The notes under the pieces: generated by a model | The model's database searches: none | What the model was told of the DNA's origin: nothing | What the model saw: the letters and a program-made list of their open reading frames with translations, nothing else | Shown: one piece after another, positions 39,926 through 49,690 of the stretch | Layout of the letters: every line of letters begins with the position of its first letter | Position numbering within the stretch: position 1 is the first letter of the stretch | Assembly (NCBI GenBank): GCA_903838565.1 | Contig: CAILZB010000133.1 | Location: 1 to 64,000, forward strand | DNA length: 64,000 nt | Reading direction: 5' to 3' | Source: an uncultured beta proteobacterium | GTDB taxonomy: Bacteria; Pseudomonadota; Gammaproteobacteria; Burkholderiales; Burkholderiaceae_C | Made by a program: the position numbers and the translations under genes

Positions 39926-40012
39926 CTCACCCCAACCCTCTCCCGCAAGCGGGCGAGGGGGAAATATTCACTCCCTACTCGCTTGACCCTTTGGGGAGAG
40001 GGCGGGGGTGAG
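39926..40012. repeat. REP-like inverted repeat between phnW and the GS-like gene
   Basis: A 19-bp left arm (starts CTCACCCCAACCC, 39926-39944) and a right arm (ends GGGGGTGAG, 39994-40012) match as inverted repeats at 17 of 19 positions. A second perfect hairpin, CCCGC-AA-GCGGG, sits at 39942-39953. Elements of this type are scattered in Burkholderiales intergenic DNA. Here it may act as a terminator or processing site downstream of phnW. Confidence 0.65.
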
Positions 40013-40015
40013 GGG

Positions 40016-41125
40016 TCAACCAGCCGCTGCAATCCCCATGTCCTGCAACGCCAGCGCCACTGCGTGCACGGCCTGCTCGATCTCGCTCTGGCCAATGGCG
40101 CCTATGCAGCCGACGCGGAAGGTCTCCACCTGCGTCAGTTTACCGGGGTAGAGCAAAAAGCCATGCGCGCGCACCGCCGCGTAAAAGGTCTTGAAGTCGT
40201 ACTTGGTGTGGGCCGGCGCGTGAAAGGTGACGATGATGGGCGCCTGCACCGACGGATCCAGAAACGGCTTGAAGCCAAGCCGCGACATGCCGCCAATCAG
40301 GGTTTCGTAGTTGGCCGTGTAGCGCGCCAGGCGCGCCGGCTGGCCGCCTTCGGCCTCGAATTGCGCAATCGCCTCGTGCAGCGCGACCACCACATGCGTG
40401 GGCGGGGTGAAGCGCCACTGCGTGGTCTTTTCCATGTACTGGTACTGGTCGTACAGGTCCATCGCCAGCGACTGGCTGCGGCCCGCACAGGCGTCCAGCA
40501 CGGCCTTGCGGATGAACACGAAGCCCATGCCGGGAACGCCCTCCAGGCACTTGCCGCTGGCGGCCACCAGGGCGTCGAAGCGGGTCTTGCGCGCGTCGAT
40601 TTCCAGTGCGCCAAAGGAGCTCATGGCGTCGACGACCAGGCCCTTGCCGTGGGCCGCGCAGACATCGGCCACCGCCTGCAAGGGGTTGAGCACACCGGCG
40701 CTGGTCTCGCAGTGGATCAGCACCACGTGCGTGATGCTCGCATCCTTTGCCAACGCCTGCTCCAGCGCCGCGGGATCGACCGGGACCGAATCCTCAAACC
40801 CGAGCACGCTGCAGCGCCGCCCCATGAGGGTGGAGATGCGCGCCGCGCGCTTGCAGTAGGCACCGTTGTCCAGCACCAGCACGTGACCATCGTGCGGTAC
40901 CAGCGTGGCGATCGCGGCCTCGACGCTGAAGGTGCCGCTGCCCTGCAAGGGCACGACCACATGGCTGTCGTGGCCGTGGATGATGTCCAGCAGGCTCTTG
41001 CGCACGCTCGCGGTCACGGCGTTGAAGTCCGCATCCCAGGAGCCCCAGTCCTTGAGCATCGCCAGCTTGGTGCGCAGCGTCGTCGTGAGCGGTCCGGGGG
41101 TGAGCAAAATTCGGTCTCTGTCCAT
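40016..41125 (-). CDS. phnW: 2-aminoethylphosphonate:pyruvate aminotransferase
   Basis: 369 residues from the ATG at 41125 with AAGGAG just upstream. It is a class V PLP aminotransferase: the N-terminal [17 protein letters not shown] is the PhnW entry motif, [14 protein letters not shown] follows, and the Schiff-base lysine is in [15 protein letters not shown]. The reaction is AEP + pyruvate to phosphonoacetaldehyde + alanine in the cytoplasm. It starts 14 bp after the permease stop, so it is the last gene of the phnSTUW transcript. A much longer apparent frame upstream of this start is antisense-like sequence over the permease gene. Confidence 0.95.
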   Translation of the reverse strand: MDRDRILLTPGPLTTTLRTKLAMLKDWGSWDADFNAVTASVRKSLLDIIHGHDSHVVVPLQGSGTFSVEAAIATLVPHDGHVLVLDNGAYCKRAARISTLMGRRCSVLGFEDSVPVDPAALEQALAKDASITHVVLIHCETSAGVLNPLQAVADVCAAHGKGLVVDAMSSFGALEIDARKTRFDALVAASGKCLEGVPGMGFVFIRKAVLDACAGRSQSLAMDLYDQYQYMEKTTQWRFTPPTHVVVALHEAIAQFEAEGGQPARLARYTANYETLIGGMSRLGFKPFLDPSVQAPIIVTFHAPAHTKYDFKTFYAAVRAHGFLLYPGKLTQVETFRVGCIGAIGQSEIEQAVHAVALALQDMGIAAAG

Positions 41126-41139
41126 GTGATCTCCTTTGA

Positions 41140-42852
41140 TTAACGCGCTCGCCAGGCTTGGGTGCGCCGGTTGCTCCACCAGGCAAAGCCCTTGAACAGC
41201 AGCGTCGCCACGGAAGATGACAGTGCGATCAGCACCGCCATGGCGGCGGCGGCGCCCATCTCGCCGGCCTCGTCCAGGTTCAGGATCGCGATCGACGCCA
41301 CCTTGGTCTCGGGCGAATACAGGAACACCACGGCCGAGATCGTGGTCATGGCGTTGATGAAGAAGTAGCGCCCCATGTCGATCAGCGCCGGCGCGCAGAC
41401 CGGCAGCGTGACGCGCCAGAAGGTTTTGTAAAAAGGCACCTTGAGCGAGGCGCTGACGGCTTCGAACTCGCTGTCCAGCGCCTTCAGAGCCGTCACCGCC
41501 GTGAGGTGGCCGGTGGTGTAGAAGTGCACGATGGAGCACAGCGTGAGCAGAGTGAGCGTGTGGTACAGGCCGCCCAGGGGATTGCCGGGCGCATTGAAGA
41601 AGAAGATGTAGCCCAGGCCCAGCACCAGCCCCGGCACTGCCATCGGCACCACCGCCAGCAGGCGCAGCAGTCCGTGCAGAGCGGCCACGCCCTTGGTTTT
41701 TTCCAGCAGGTAGGCGCCGGAAAACACCAGCGTCGTGCCGAACAGGGCAGTGCCTGCAGCCATCTTCAGGCTGTTGAAAAAGGCCACGCCGACCTCGGCG
41801 TCCAGCAGTCCGAGCTGGTAGTGGCGCCAGCTGGGCGTGAGGTTGTAGGGCCAGAAGGTGGCAAAGGAGGCGAACACGGCCATGCCCAGCATCGCCAGCA
41901 CCAGCGCGGCGATGGACACGCAGTACAGCGTCATGAGTCGGTCGAACAGCGGCGCCGGCTGGGGCGAGTACGGCACGGCGCGGGCGGTGAGCATCGCGGT
42001 CTGGCGCCGGCTCACGTAGTGGTCCACGGCGAAGGTCAGCAGCGCGGGCGCGAGCAGCAGGATGGCCACGACCGCGCCCTTGGAGAAATCCTGCTGGCCT
42101 ATGACCAGCTTGAACACGTCGGTGGCGAGCACGTTGAAGTTGCCGCCGATCACCTTGGGAATGCCGAAGTCGGTGATCACCAGCGTGAAGGTCACGAGCG
42201 CGGCCGAGATCAGTCCGTACTTGGCGCCGGGCAGCGTGATGGTGAAGAACTTGCGCGCCGCGCTCGTGCCCATGGCGTCGGCGGCCTCGTACAGGCGCGC
42301 GTCCGACAGGCTCAAGCCCGTCACCAGGATCATCAGCGTGTGCGGAAACACGGCGATGCACTCGGCCAGAACGATGCCCGGCGCGCCATAGATCTGCTCG
42401 ATGCCCAGGTCCTGCATCCAGTCCTTGAGCACGCCCTGATTGCCAAACCAGTAGATCAGCGAGATCGCCGACAAGAGCGAGGGCGCCAGCAGCGGGATCA
42501 GCGTCACGCCGCGAAACAGCGACTTCATCGGCATGCAGGAGCGCGTCAGCGCGTAGGCAAAGGCAAAGGCCAGCGGCAGCGCGATCAGCGTCACTGTGCC
42601 CGACACCCACAGGCTGTTCCACAGGCTGCCCAGCAGCGCCGGGGTTTTGGCGTATTCGATGAAGTTGGCAAACCAGACGAACTCGCCTGCAGGCCCCTGC
42701 AGTGCCTGCAGCAGGATCGCCAGCAGGGGTGCGGCCAGGAAAGCGATCAGTGTCAGCGCAATCAGCGCCAGCGCCACATGCGCGATGCGGTCCACCCCAT
42801 GCTGCTGGAGCTTGGGCGGACGGGTCACGGCAGGCATGGGCAACACCGCCAT
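41140..42852 (-). CDS. phnU: 2-aminoethylphosphonate ABC transporter, fused permease (PhnU2 type)
   Basis: 570 residues made of two permease domains in one chain (about residues 25-275 and 310-560), each with multiple membrane helices and an EAA-like loop: [23 protein letters not shown] in the first, [22 protein letters not shown] in the second. This fused form is typical of the PhnS2-PhnT2-PhnU2 transporter rather than the separate PhnU and PhnV of Salmonella. Start and ATP-binding-gene stop overlap by one base (TGATG). phnW follows immediately, supporting AEP as substrate. Confidence 0.93.
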   Translation of the reverse strand: MAVLPMPAVTRPPKLQQHGVDRIAHVALALIALTLIAFLAAPLLAILLQALQGPAGEFVWFANFIEYAKTPALLGSLWNSLWVSGTVTLIALPLAFAFAYALTRSCMPMKSLFRGVTLIPLLAPSLLSAISLIYWFGNQGVLKDWMQDLGIEQIYGAPGIVLAECIAVFPHTLMILVTGLSLSDARLYEAADAMGTSAARKFFTITLPGAKYGLISAALVTFTLVITDFGIPKVIGGNFNVLATDVFKLVIGQQDFSKGAVVAILLLAPALLTFAVDHYVSRRQTAMLTARAVPYSPQPAPLFDRLMTLYCVSIAALVLAMLGMAVFASFATFWPYNLTPSWRHYQLGLLDAEVGVAFFNSLKMAAGTALFGTTLVFSGAYLLEKTKGVAALHGLLRLLAVVPMAVPGLVLGLGYIFFFNAPGNPLGGLYHTLTLLTLCSIVHFYTTGHLTAVTALKALDSEFEAVSASLKVPFYKTFWRVTLPVCAPALIDMGRYFFINAMTTISAVVFLYSPETKVASIAILNLDEAGEMGAAAAMAVLIALSSSVATLLFKGFAWWSNRRTQAWRAR

Positions 42853-43913
42853 CAGAAGACCTTGATGCGTTCTGGCAGCAGTTTCAGCGTCACGCTGGAT
42901 CCGACCTCAAGTGACTGCTCCGACAGGAAGTTCAGCGACAGATAGACCATGAGCTTGTGCGCGCCGAGTGCTTCGGCCCGCACGTGCACGTGGCAGTAGG
43001 AACCCAGGAACTCGATCTTCTCGATGCGCGCCTCAAACACATGCGCGTCTCCGGCAGCGATGGGCCGCGCCAGCACGTCTTCGGGCCGCAGGTAGACGCG
43101 CACCTCGCGGTCTGCGCCAACGCTGGGCAGGCACATGCTGCCAAAGCGCAACTCGCCCTGAACCCGCTGCGCGCTCAGCACGTTGATCTTGCCGACGAAG
43201 TCCGCGACAAAGGGCGACGCCGGCTCGCGGTAAATGTCCATGGGCGTGCCAACCTGTTCGATCACGCCGTGGTTCATCACGACGATGCGGTCGGCCACGC
43301 TCAATGCCTCTTCCTGATCGTGCGTCACCATGATGGTGGTCACGCCCAGCTTTTGCTGCAACGCGCGGATTTCGCCGCGCAGGCGGATGCGCTCGAGCGC
43401 GTCCAGCGCCGACAGCGGCTCGTCCAGCAGCAACAGGCCGGGAGACGTTGCCAGGGCCCGGGCCAGCGCAATGCGCTGCTGTTGACCGCCCGAGAGCTGG
43501 CCGGGAAATTTCGATTCACTGCCCGGCAGTCCCACCAGCTTCACCAGCTCGGCGACGCGCTGTTTGATCTCGGCGCGCGGCGTCTTGCGGTTCACCAGCC
43601 CATAGGCCACGTTGTCGGCCACGCTCAGGTTCGGAAACAGCGCGTAGCTCTGGAACACGATGCCGTAGTCGCGCTGCGCGGGCGGCAGCAGCGAGATGTC
43701 GCGCCCGGCCTGCAGGATCTCGCCGGCGCTTTGCACCTCCAGGCCGGCGATGATGCGCAACAGCGTGGTCTTGCCGCAGCCCGAGGGCCCCAGGAAGCAG
43801 ACGAACTCGCCCCGTCCGATCTCCAGGTTGATGTCCTGCAGCGCGGTGAAGTTGCCAAAGTCCTTGCGGATATGGCGCAGGTCGAGAAAAGGGGGTGGGC
43901 TCATGCGCTCCAT
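42852..43913 (-). CDS. phnT: 2-aminoethylphosphonate ABC transporter, ATP-binding subunit
   Basis: 353 residues; the start could be three codons later at 43904, which has a GGAG closer by. ABC ATPase motifs: Walker [11 protein letters not shown]-loop FQSYALFP, signature LSGGQQQR, Walker B LLLLDEP and the switch [11 protein letters not shown]-terminal TOBE-type regulatory domain follows (about residues 270-350). It powers import through PhnU. It lies between the binding-protein gene and the permease gene, with a stem-loop in the 78-bp gap before it. Confidence 0.93.
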   Translation of the reverse strand: MERMSPPPFLDLRHIRKDFGNFTALQDINLEIGRGEFVCFLGPSGCGKTTLLRIIAGLEVQSAGEILQAGRDISLLPPAQRDYGIVFQSYALFPNLSVADNVAYGLVNRKTPRAEIKQRVAELVKLVGLPGSESKFPGQLSGGQQQRIALARALATSPGLLLLDEPLSALDALERIRLRGEIRALQQKLGVTTIMVTHDQEEALSVADRIVVMNHGVIEQVGTPMDIYREPASPFVADFVGKINVLSAQRVQGELRFGSMCLPSVGADREVRVYLRPEDVLARPIAAGDAHVFEARIEKIEFLGSYCHVHVRAEALGAHKLMVYLSLNFLSEQSLEVGSSVTLKLLPERIKVF

Positions 43914-43945
43914 GTCGAAGGGCCGCCCGCCGGGCGGTCAAAGAA

Positions 43946-43974
43946 GGGGCCACTCAGTCCAGCCGGGCGGCCCC
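43946..43974 (-). terminator. Intercistronic stem-loop between phnS and phnT
   Basis: On the transcribed strand GGGGCC and GGCCCC (43946-43951 and 43969-43974) form a stem followed by TTCTTT; a second GC-rich inverted repeat lies just beyond (GCCGCCCGCCGGGCGG). Such structures often lower expression of transporter subunits relative to the binding protein. Confidence 0.5.
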
Positions 43975-43991
43975 GGGGTTTCGCCAGGGAA

Positions 43992-45029
43992 TCAGCGCTT
44001 CTCGGTCTTGCCGTCGTAGCGCGAGGTCCACTCGGTCAGGATGCGGGCGCGCTGTTCGGCGGCGTAGTTGAAGTCGAGCTTGACCAGGCGCTGCTCGTAG
44101 TCCTTGGGCACGTTGGCCAGCGGAGCTGCCACGCCGGGCTGAGCCGTGATGGCGAAGTTCTTGCCGTACAGCAGCATCGCGTCCTTGCTCGAAGCCCAGT
44201 CCGCCAGCTTCTTGGCCGCGTCCAGTTTCTTCGTGCCCTTGTGGATGGCGAAGGCCTCCAGATCCCAGCCCAGGCCTTCCTTGGGGAACACCAGGTCGAT
44301 GGGCGCGCCCTTGGCCTTGTTGGCGTTGGCGCGGTACTCGAAGGAAATGCCCACGACAAACTCGCCGCTGGCCGCCATGTTGCAGGGCTTGGAGCCCGAG
44401 TGCGTGTACTGCGCGATGTTGTTGTGCAGACCGTCCATGAACTTCCAGCCGCCGCCTTTGCCGGCCTGGTCGCCAAACAGCGTGAGCCAGGCCACCACGT
44501 CAAAGTAGCCGGTGCCGCTGGAGGCGGGATTGGGCATGACGATCTGGCCCTTGTACACGGGCTTGGTCAGGTCCTGCCAGCTCTCCGGCTTGGGGATGTT
44601 CCTCTTCTTCGCTTCCACGGTGTTGAAGCACACAGTGGCGCCCCACACGTCCATGCCCCACCAGGCCGGCACGGCCTTCTTGTCGCGGTACTGGCTCATG
44701 ATGGCGTCCAGGTTCAGCGGCGCATAGGGCTCGAGCATGCCCTGCTTGTCCATCAGCGCCAGGCTGGAGGCGGCCACGCCCATCACCACGTCGGCCTGGG
44801 GGTTGGCCTTTTCCGCCAGCAGCTTGGCCGTGATCACGCCCGTGGAGTCGCGCACCCACTTGATTTCAATGTCGGGGTAGGACTTGTTGAAGCCTTCCTG
44901 GTAGGCCTTGACCTGATCGGTTTCCAGCGCGGTGTAGACCAGCAACTGGGTCTTCTGCGCGAACGCCGCAGCGCTGAGCGCCAGCAGGCTCGTCACGACA
45001 AGAGATTTCGGCAAAGTGGATAGACGCAC
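43992..45029 (-). CDS. phnS: 2-aminoethylphosphonate ABC transporter, periplasmic binding protein
   Basis: 345 residues from a GTG at 45029, preceded by AAGGAG with 6-nt spacing; an upstream in-frame ATG at 45056 spoils the signal peptide. The signal peptide ends near SAAAFA|QKTQ. The mature protein is an iron/putrescine-type (cluster 2) binding protein with LLVYTALETDQVKAYQEGF, DVVMGVAASSLALMDKQG, WWGMDVWGATVCFNT and GQIVMPNPASSGTGYF, typical of the PhnS2 family. It is the first gene of the phnSTUW operon, divergent from the GntR regulator, with a palindromic operator between them. Confidence 0.92.
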   Translation of the reverse strand: MRLSTLPKSLVVTSLLALSAAAFAQKTQLLVYTALETDQVKAYQEGFNKSYPDIEIKWVRDSTGVITAKLLAEKANPQADVVMGVAASSLALMDKQGMLEPYAPLNLDAIMSQYRDKKAVPAWWGMDVWGATVCFNTVEAKKRNIPKPESWQDLTKPVYKGQIVMPNPASSGTGYFDVVAWLTLFGDQAGKGGGWKFMDGLHNNIAQYTHSGSKPCNMAASGEFVVGISFEYRANANKAKGAPIDLVFPKEGLGWDLEAFAIHKGTKKLDAAKKLADWASSKDAMLLYGKNFAITAQPGVAAPLANVPKDYEQRLVKLDFNYAAEQRARILTEWTSRYDGKTEKR

Positions 45030-45143
45030 GTGGGACTCCTTGAGGTAAATTCGCAATACTGTGACGCTTGGGTGACAACATGATGACAGAACCTCAGGGG
45101 TGGACGCAAGCGCACATTCCCGACTGGCAATTGTTTTTTGCTG

Positions 45144-45155
45144 ATTGTTGACAAT
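45144..45155. promoter_or_regulatory. Palindromic operator ATTGT-TG-ACAAT between phnS and phnR
   Basis: A perfect palindrome with a 2-bp centre, of the type bound by FadR-subfamily GntR regulators (TTGT..ACAA). Two CAATTG words 24 bp apart (45128 and 45152) flank and overlap it. The same palindrome, inverted, occurs at 50717-50728 between phnX and its divergent neighbour. Confidence 0.7.
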
Positions 45156-45172
45156 TGTGATTCAATGACGGC

Positions 45173-45880
45173 ATGCCCGCTGCGCTCCATCCCACCATCG
45201 CCCTGCTGCAAAGCAGTTCGCTCTCCAGCGTGGTGCAGCAGGAGATCGAGCGCGCCATTCTGGCGGGCGACTACCCACCCGGATCGAAGTTGAGCGAAGC
45301 CGCGCTGGCCGAGAAGCTGGGCGTCTCCCGCGGCCCCGTGCGCGAGGCGTTCCGCATGCTCGATGAGGCGGGCCTGGTGCGCAGCGAAAAGAACCGCGGC
45401 GTGTTCGTGCGCGCCATTCCGATGGACGAGGCGCTGGAGATCTTCGATCTGCGCGCTGCCATGGACGAGTGGGTCGGCAAGCGGCTGGCCGAGAGCATCA
45501 CGGCCGAGCAGGTCAGGGAACTCAAGGCGCTGGTGGCGGAAATGGAAGAGGCGGTGAAGGCGCAGGACGCGCGCCTGTACCACCTGGCGAATCTCCGCTT
45601 TCATGACCGCATGGTCGAGATGGTGGGCAACCGCAAGCTGACCGACACCTACCGCCGGCTGATCAAGGAGCTGTCGTTGTTTCGGCGCCAGAATCTGGCC
45701 GATGCGGTGCTGATGCGCACCTTCCTCAGCGAGCACAAGAAGATCGTGAAAGCGATCGCTTCCGGCGACGGGCAAGCCGCCGCGCGCGCGATGCTCGAGC
45801 ACGTGATGCAGAGCAAGCAGCGCACGCTGGCCAACGATGTGCTCCAGCGCGGCCTTGCGCCGAGCGCCTCGGGCCGCTGA
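45173..45880 (+). CDS. phnR: GntR/FadR-family regulator of phosphonate use (PhnR-type)
   Basis: 235 residues. The N-terminal winged helix-turn-helix is at about residues 15-80 (LSEAALAEKLGVSRGPVREAFRMLDEAGLV); the C-terminal FCD ligand domain has the histidine-bearing segments LANLRFHDRMVE and FLSEHKKIVKAI. It matches the phosphonate-utilisation-associated GntR regulators found in Burkholderiales beside this transporter. It is divergent from phnS and followed after 21 bp by the PbfA-like gene in the same direction. It probably binds the ATTGT-TG-ACAAT palindromes and is relieved by AEP or an intermediate. Confidence 0.88.
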   Translation: MPAALHPTIALLQSSSLSSVVQQEIERAILAGDYPPGSKLSEAALAEKLGVSRGPVREAFRMLDEAGLVRSEKNRGVFVRAIPMDEALEIFDLRAAMDEWVGKRLAESITAEQVRELKALVAEMEEAVKAQDARLYHLANLRFHDRMVEMVGNRKLTDTYRRLIKELSLFRRQNLADAVLMRTFLSEHKKIVKAIASGDGQAAARAMLEHVMQSKQRTLANDVLQRGLAPSASGR

Positions 45881-45901
45881 CGCCCAACAGGTCAATGTCA
45901 G

Positions 45902-47293
45902 GTGAAACCTACCCAAAGCGAGGGCGATGTCAACCAGTCGCCCCGGCGCAGCCAGTGGCAGTCGCAGCATGTGGAGCCCGAAACGCGCGCCCTGCTCGCG
46001 CGTGACAGCGCGGCGTTCCTGCACCAGTCGGTGTCCACACCCTGCCTGAGCGCGGTCGCCAAGGCTGATGGCATCTGGATCGAAGACACGGGCGGGCGCC
46101 GCTACATGGATTTCCATGGCAACAACGTGCACCATGTCGGCTATGCCCATCCGCACGTCATCGCGGCGATCAAGGACCAGCTCGATGCCCTGACTTTTGC
46201 CCCGCGCCGTTTCGCCAGCGAGCGCGCGGTGGAACTGGCTGAAGTTCTGGGCCAGCGCTTCCTGTCGCTGACAGGTCATGCCGGCAAAGTGCTGTTCACC
46301 ACCGGCGGCTCCGACGCGGTGGAAGTGGCGATCAAGCTGGCGCGCATCGCCACCGGTCGTTTCAAGACGCTGAGCTTCTGGGACTCGTTTCACGGCGCCG
46401 GTTTTGGCGCTTCCAGTGTTGGCGGGGAGTCGCTGTTTCGCAGCGGGAATGCAGTGGGGCCCCTGCTTCCCGGCACCGAACATGTGGCGCCCTTCGGCTG
46501 CTACCGCTGCCCCTACGGCCACGCGGTGGATGACAGCGGCCAGCCGCGGCTCGATCAATGCCGACTCGCCTGCGCCAGCATGGTGCGCTACGTGCTCGAG
46601 CGCGAGGGCGACGTGGCGGCCGTGATCGCCGAGCCGGCGCGCGCCGTGCCCTTCATCCCGCCGCCGGGCTACTGGCAGGCCGTGCGCGACGCCTGCCACG
46701 CGCACGGCACGCTGCTGATCTTCGACGAGATCCCCACCGGGCTGGGCAAGACCGGGCGCTTCTTCGCCGCAGAACACGACGGCGCAGCGCCCGACATCGT
46801 GGTGCTGGGCAAGGCGCTGGGCGGCGGCGTGCTGCCGATCGCCGCCTGCATCGCACGCGCCGATCTGGACGTCGCGGGCGCTTATGCGCTGGGCCACTAC
46901 ACGCACGAGAAGAATCCGGTCACGGCAGCGGCCGCGCTGGCCACGCTCGAGGTCATCGAGCGCGAGCGCCTGGTCGAGAACGCAGCGCGCGTGGGCGACT
47001 ACGCGCTGGAACGACTGCAGGAGATGAAGCAGCGTCACGCGCTGATCGGCGACGTGCGGGGACGGGGTCTGCTGCTGGGGCTGGATCTCGTCAGCGAGCG
47101 CGATCTCAAGACGCCGGCCGCCGACGCGGCCGAGCGCGTGCTCTACGCAGCGCTGTCGCGTGGCCTGTCCTTCAAGACCACGATGGGCAACGTGCTCACG
47201 CTGACCCCGCCGCTGATCACCACGCGCGCGCAGATGGGGCAGGCACTCGACATCCTGGACGAATGCCTGGCCGAGGTCAGCTCCGGCAGTTGA
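45902..47293 (+). CDS. pbfA: PbfA-like PLP enzyme (class III aminotransferase fold)
   Basis: 463 residues from a GTG at 45902. Class III aminotransferase fold: YMDFHGNNVHHVGYAHPHVI, TTGGSDAVEVAIKLARIA, FDEIPTGLGKTGRFFA, and the Schiff-base lysine in VVLGKALGGGVLPIA. In AEP clusters this family corresponds to PbfA, the (R)-1-hydroxy-2-aminoethylphosphonate ammonia-lyase, which converts that natural AEP derivative to phosphonoacetaldehyde. Its place next to phnR and opposite phnSTUW supports that over a generic aminotransferase. No strong ribosome-binding site precedes the GTG, so the exact start is uncertain. The next gene is convergent after 12 bp. Confidence 0.82.
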   Translation: MKPTQSEGDVNQSPRRSQWQSQHVEPETRALLARDSAAFLHQSVSTPCLSAVAKADGIWIEDTGGRRYMDFHGNNVHHVGYAHPHVIAAIKDQLDALTFAPRRFASERAVELAEVLGQRFLSLTGHAGKVLFTTGGSDAVEVAIKLARIATGRFKTLSFWDSFHGAGFGASSVGGESLFRSGNAVGPLLPGTEHVAPFGCYRCPYGHAVDDSGQPRLDQCRLACASMVRYVLEREGDVAAVIAEPARAVPFIPPPGYWQAVRDACHAHGTLLIFDEIPTGLGKTGRFFAAEHDGAAPDIVVLGKALGGGVLPIAACIARADLDVAGAYALGHYTHEKNPVTAAAALATLEVIERERLVENAARVGDYALERLQEMKQRHALIGDVRGRGLLLGLDLVSERDLKTPAADAAERVLYAALSRGLSFKTTMGNVLTLTPPLITTRAQMGQALDILDECLAEVSSGS

Positions 47294-47305
47294 ACGGCTG
47301 GCGCC

Positions 47306-47926
47306 TCAGCGGGCCTGGGCGCTGGGGCGCTCCGCCACGCGGTCGCGCCAGGCCTGCAGCGCGTGCAGGCCATGGGCCGAGGGCTTGAACTTCATCAGCT
47401 TGGCGAACTCGATGCCACAGAACGCGGTGATGTCGGCCACGGTGAAGCGCGCGCCGGCCATCCAGGGCTGACGCTGCAGCAGCTGATCAAACCAGCGCGC
47501 CGCCTCCAGCACCTTGTGCGCCTGTGACTGGCCGAACTCGGGAAACTGCGGCTGCTCCAGCACCGCCAGGCCCGGGTGCGAGTGCCGAACGCTGTTGGCA
47601 ATGCCCAGCAGCAGCTGCCACTCGACGCGCCGATCGGCCATTTCAATGAAGGCCCGTTCTTCGAAGTCGACGCCCATCAGGTTGGGCTCGGGGTAGAGGC
47701 CTTCAAGGTAGCTGCAGATGGCGCGGGATTCGGTCAGCACGCGACCGTCGTCAAGTTCCAGCGCCGGCACTTTGGCCAGCGGGCTCTTGGCGCGGTAGCT
47801 CTCGCCCTTGTGCTCCAGCGCGTTCAGGTCGACGTCCACCCGTTCGATGCCGGTGATGTTCTTCTCGTGCATGAACATGGTCACGCGCCGCGGGTTGGGC
47901 GCACCTGGAGCGTTGTACAGCTTCAT
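47306..47926 (-). CDS. Glutathione S-transferase family protein
   Basis: 206 residues from the ATG at 47926, with GGAGG upstream. Thioredoxin-like N-terminal domain: MKLYNAPGAPNPRRVTMFMHEK, the cis-proline LAKVPALELDDG, and the glutathione-contacting LTESRAICSYLE. The all-helical C-terminal domain ends with FTVADITAFCGIEFAK, where the aspartate is the N-capping residue of helix 6. It follows the yfcG-like gene after two bases, so the pair is co-transcribed. Substrate unknown; no direct link to phosphonate use is visible. Confidence 0.9.
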   Translation of the reverse strand: MKLYNAPGAPNPRRVTMFMHEKNITGIERVDVDLNALEHKGESYRAKSPLAKVPALELDDGRVLTESRAICSYLEGLYPEPNLMGVDFEERAFIEMADRRVEWQLLLGIANSVRHSHPGLAVLEQPQFPEFGQSQAHKVLEAARWFDQLLQRQPWMAGARFTVADITAFCGIEFAKLMKFKPSAHGLHALQAWRDRVAERPSAQAR

Positions 47927-47928
47927 GT

Positions 47929-48639
47929 TCAGACGCCTCCCAGTTTCGATTGACCCTGCTCCAGCATCGTGCGCGCGCCCTGGGCAAACTGCTCTGCCTT
48001 TTGCGGGTCGTCCACGCGCAGATCCATCGAGGAAACGGGCCGCTCGATGCCGCGCTGCACGGCCGGGCGGGCGCGGATCTGATCGCGCCAGCGTTTCAGG
48101 TGCGGCAGGTCGTCCACTTCCACTCCGGACCAGCGGTGCGTGCGCACCCAGGCCCAGTTGGCGATGTCGGCGATGGAATAGTCGCCGGCCAGAAATTCGT
48201 GCTCCTTCAGGTGCCCGTCGAGCACGCGGAACAGGCGCTTGCTCTCGCCCTGGTAGCGTTCGATGACGCTGGGGATCTTCTCGGGAAAGTAGCGGAAGAA
48301 CACATTCGCCTGACCCATCATCGGACCGATGCCGCCCATCTGGAACATCAGCCACTGGAGCACGCGGGAGCGACCCTTGGGATCGGTGGGCATCAGCTGG
48401 CCAGTCTTCTCCGCCAGGTAGATCAGACAGGCGCCCGACTCGAACACGGCAAAGTCGTCTTCGTCGCGGTCCACGATCGCGGGGATGCGGCCGTTGGGAT
48501 TGATCGCCAGAAATTCCGGGCGCTTTTGTTCTGCCTTGGTCAGATCCAGCACCTGGAGGGCATAGGGCAGGCCCAGCTCTTCCAGTGCGATGGACACTTT
48601 GTGTCCGTTGGGAGTGGCTGCGGTGTAGAGATCGATCAT
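47929..48639 (-). CDS. Glutathione S-transferase, YfcG/Ure2p-like
   Basis: 236 residues from the ATG at 48639. The start [21 protein letters not shown] and the cis-proline motif [13 protein letters not shown] with [15 protein letters not shown] match nu-class YfcG proteins, which use an N-terminal Thr/Asn rather than Tyr/Ser and have disulfide-bond reductase activity. The helical domain [23 protein letters not shown] is characteristic of the same group. The frame extends upstream without homology. It is the first gene of a two-gene GST operon. Confidence 0.9.
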   Translation of the reverse strand: MIDLYTAATPNGHKVSIALEELGLPYALQVLDLTKAEQKRPEFLAINPNGRIPAIVDRDEDDFAVFESGACLIYLAEKTGQLMPTDPKGRSRVLQWLMFQMGGIGPMMGQANVFFRYFPEKIPSVIERYQGESKRLFRVLDGHLKEHEFLAGDYSIADIANWAWVRTHRWSGVEVDDLPHLKRWRDQIRARPAVQRGIERPVSSMDLRVDDPQKAEQFAQGARTMLEQGQSKLGGV

Positions 48640-49173
48640 GAGGCGCGTCCGGACAGGTGTTGAGTTCACGCATCGTAGCGGGTCGAGCCCTGGCCTTCGC
48701 GCCGGGTGCCGGAATGCACCCACAAGGTGATGTGCCAAGCGCTGCCAGCAGCGGCGGCTTGTTGGGTCGCCGGATGGCTGCTCGCGCTGGCTCAGGTCGC
48801 CGCGGCGCCCGGCTCCGCGGCTGTCCCCCGGCCTACGGCCTCCTCCTTGATGCCGCTGCGCCAGGCACCACGACGACCTGAGCTAACAGACTGACGTGGT
48901 GATCGAAGCGCATACCGTTGGGGTTTGTGGACGACGACGCTGGGGCGGGCGGCGCAGCGAAATAAAGGCGGAGCCAAGGCCGAAGGCCGCGGGCGGGGGA
49001 CATTCGCGTAGCCGCCTGCCCCAGAGCCGTCGTCTGGCACCTGCTTCCAAACTGCGAAGCACATCATCACGCCCATCATGGAGGGAACGGGCAAACTTAT
49101 CCACATCGCTGTCGCCAATCAGGAAACTCTCCATAGAATGGACGCCTCCTCGAACTGACGAAGGAACAAAACC
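48640..49173. other. Gene-free 534-bp region rich in short GC palindromes
   Basis: No convincing coding sequence: small frames on both strands lack homology and consistent starts. The middle (about 48800-49020) has short GC palindromes such as GGCCGAAGGCC, CCGGCCTACGGCC and CCGCGG typical of degenerate dispersed repeats. Near the right end TAGAAT (49134-49139) could be the -10 of the SRPBCC gene, followed by its SD GAAGGAAC. Confidence 0.5.
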
Positions 49174-49656
49174 ATGTCACTGAACGCCGATGAAATTGCG
49201 CTGGATGAGCGCGAATTGGTTCTCACCCGGCTTATCGATGCGCCGCACGACAAGCTGTTTCGCTGCTGGACCGAGCCCGCGCTGATCGTCCAGTGGTTTA
49301 CGCCACCACCCTGGAAAACGATTCACGCCGAAACCGATGTCCGCGCGGGTGGATCGTCGCTGATCGTGATGCAGGGGCCGGACGGAACACAGACGCCCAA
49401 TCGCGGCGTCTACCTCGAGGTCGTGAAGACCCAGCGGCTGGTCTTCACGGATGCCTACACTTCCGCCTGGGTGCCTTCAGCCAAGCCTTTCTTCACCTGC
49501 GTGCTGAGCTTTGAAGCGGAAGGCACAAGGACGCGCTACACGGCACGCGCCTTGCACTGGACGAAGGAAGACCGAGATATGCACGACCGCATGGGGTTTC
49601 ATGCGGGCTGGGGCATTGCGACGGATCAGCTGGCAGCGTTGGCGGCAACACTCTGA
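49174..49656 (+). CDS. SRPBCC (AHSA1-like) domain protein
   Basis: 160 residues forming a single START-like/AHSA1 fold: LVLTRLIDAPHDKLFRCWTE, then LIVQWFTPPPWKT, and the late RYTARALHWTKEDRDMHDRMG...GWGIATDQLAAL, typical of the family's last strand and long helix. These small proteins bind hydrophobic ligands or assist folding; this one has no recognised catalytic site. It has its own promoter region and is convergent with phnX. Confidence 0.88.
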   Translation: MSLNADEIALDERELVLTRLIDAPHDKLFRCWTEPALIVQWFTPPPWKTIHAETDVRAGGSSLIVMQGPDGTQTPNRGVYLEVVKTQRLVFTDAYTSAWVPSAKPFFTCVLSFEAEGTRTRYTARALHWTKEDRDMHDRMGFHAGWGIATDQLAALAATL

Positions 49657-49690
49657 TGGCCGACGCTGTTGCGGGGCTATCGGCCGTGTG

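Noticed and set aside
41126..42622. Extended frame giving an apparently 868-residue PhnW
   Set aside because: The upstream part overlaps the permease gene in another frame and has no homology; a good SD and start exist at 41125.
48657..49134. Small frames between the GST and SRPBCC genes
   Set aside because: No homology, no SD, and composition of degenerate GC palindromes; treated as non-coding.
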